The notes beneath the pieces were generated by a model. That model was given only the letters and a program-made list of their open reading frames with translations. It did not search any database and was not told where the DNA came from. Position numbers and translations under genes: made by a program. Of a stretch of 32,623 nucleotides of DNA, positions 32,534-32,623 are shown piece after piece (the first letter of the stretch is position 1; the number at the start of each line of letters is the position of its first letter). Origin of the DNA: Myxococcaceae bacterium (GTDB lineage Bacteria > Myxococcota > Myxococcia > Myxococcales > Myxococcaceae); assembly GCA_025459425.1 (NCBI GenBank), contig JALOQF010000036.1:1-32623 (forward strand), written 5' to 3'.

Positions 32534-32623
32534 TGATCCGGTTTGGTGGACACCTTTCGAAGCAAGTAGGGGTGTCACATGGAGACGGACGAGAAGCGGA
32601 AGAGGCCGAGGCGGAACTTCACT
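32534..32623 (+). mobile_element. Left end of an IS3-family-like insertion sequence (partial)
   Basis: The sequence TGATCCGGTTTGGTGGACAC starting at 32534 has the TG start and G+T-rich inner end expected of an IS3-family terminal inverted repeat. A transposase-like ORF starts 45 bp further in. The right end and any target duplication lie outside the window. Confidence 0.55.
32579..32623 (+). CDS. IS3-family transposase OrfA-like, N-terminus only
   Basis: ATG 32579 (with a G-rich site AGTAGGGG upstream, 32563-32571) reads METDEKRKRPRRNFT to the window end. The basic K-R-x-R-R-x-(F/Y)-(T/S) start is typical of IS3/IS911-type OrfA proteins, whose next residues would be a helix-turn-helix beginning (P/D)EFKA. 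Only 15 codons are visible, so the call depends on this motif and the IS end just upstream. Confidence 0.6.
   Translation, partial: METDEKRKRPRRNFT

Noticed and set aside
32281-32565. 94-residue minus-strand frame bridging the pseudogene and IS end
   Set aside because: It runs into the IS terminus and shows no family features; treated as decayed sequence.

Overview
The window is very GC-rich with strong G/C third-position bias. Together with the gene families present (Gly-Gly-Ser-Ala and Asp-Ala-Gly repeat lipoproteins, a pilY1/minor-pilin cluster, a MXAN_0976/MXAN_0977-type metallo-mystery pair, many exported TPR or Cys-rich lipoproteins), it points to a chromosome segment of a myxobacterium (Myxococcota, Myxococcaceae/Archangiaceae-like). 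This is an inference from gene content, with no 16S rRNA to confirm it. I see no tRNA, rRNA or CRISPR array.

Layout. (1) 1-1533, minus strand: two exported proteins, a TPR protein running off the window edge and a small lipoprotein. (2) 1532-6820, plus strand: five consecutive exported proteins: DUF4331 protein, repeat lipoprotein, TPR/two-TM protein, lipid-anchored truncated haemoglobin, and a YceI domain fused to a di-haem cytochrome c. They may form a periplasmic redox/haem cluster. (3) 6964-9607: an SRPBCC-VOC fusion protein, a Cys-rich repeat lipoprotein on the minus strand, and a WYL regulator. (4) 9608-10272: a 665 bp gap with no convincing gene. (5) 10273-12276: a DinG/XPD-type iron-sulfur helicase. 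(6) 12268-21957, minus strand: a tightly coupled type IVa pilus tip operon, pilY1-fimU/gspH-pilV-pilW-pilX-lipoprotein. Its PilY1 has a von Willebrand A domain that looks split by a roughly 970-residue insertion. (7) 22087-24531, minus strand: HPr, an Asp-Ala-Gly repeat lipoprotein and a small membrane-anchored protein, ending in a clear intrinsic terminator. A Kef-type K+/H+ antiporter (24654-26438) is divergent from the HPr gene. (8) 26449-26547: a short ORF that looks like the tail of a lost gene. (9) 26586-29104: a small His-rich membrane-anchored protein, an MbnP-like lipoprotein and its MbnH-like di-haem partner. (10) 29225-31781: a large Ala-rich protein of unknown function and a small convergent gene. 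(11) 31827-32623: a frameshifted, truncated DUF3427-type pseudogene next to the left end of an IS3-like insertion sequence that leaves the window.

How the genes work together. Block 6 would build the priming/adhesive tip complex of a type IV pilus. Block 9 is a probable copper-related MauG/MbnH-type protein-oxidation pair. Block 2 carries three haem sites (one globin, two c-type) plus a lipid-binding YceI domain and is the best candidate for an uncharacterised system. The right edge is an actively decaying accessory region.
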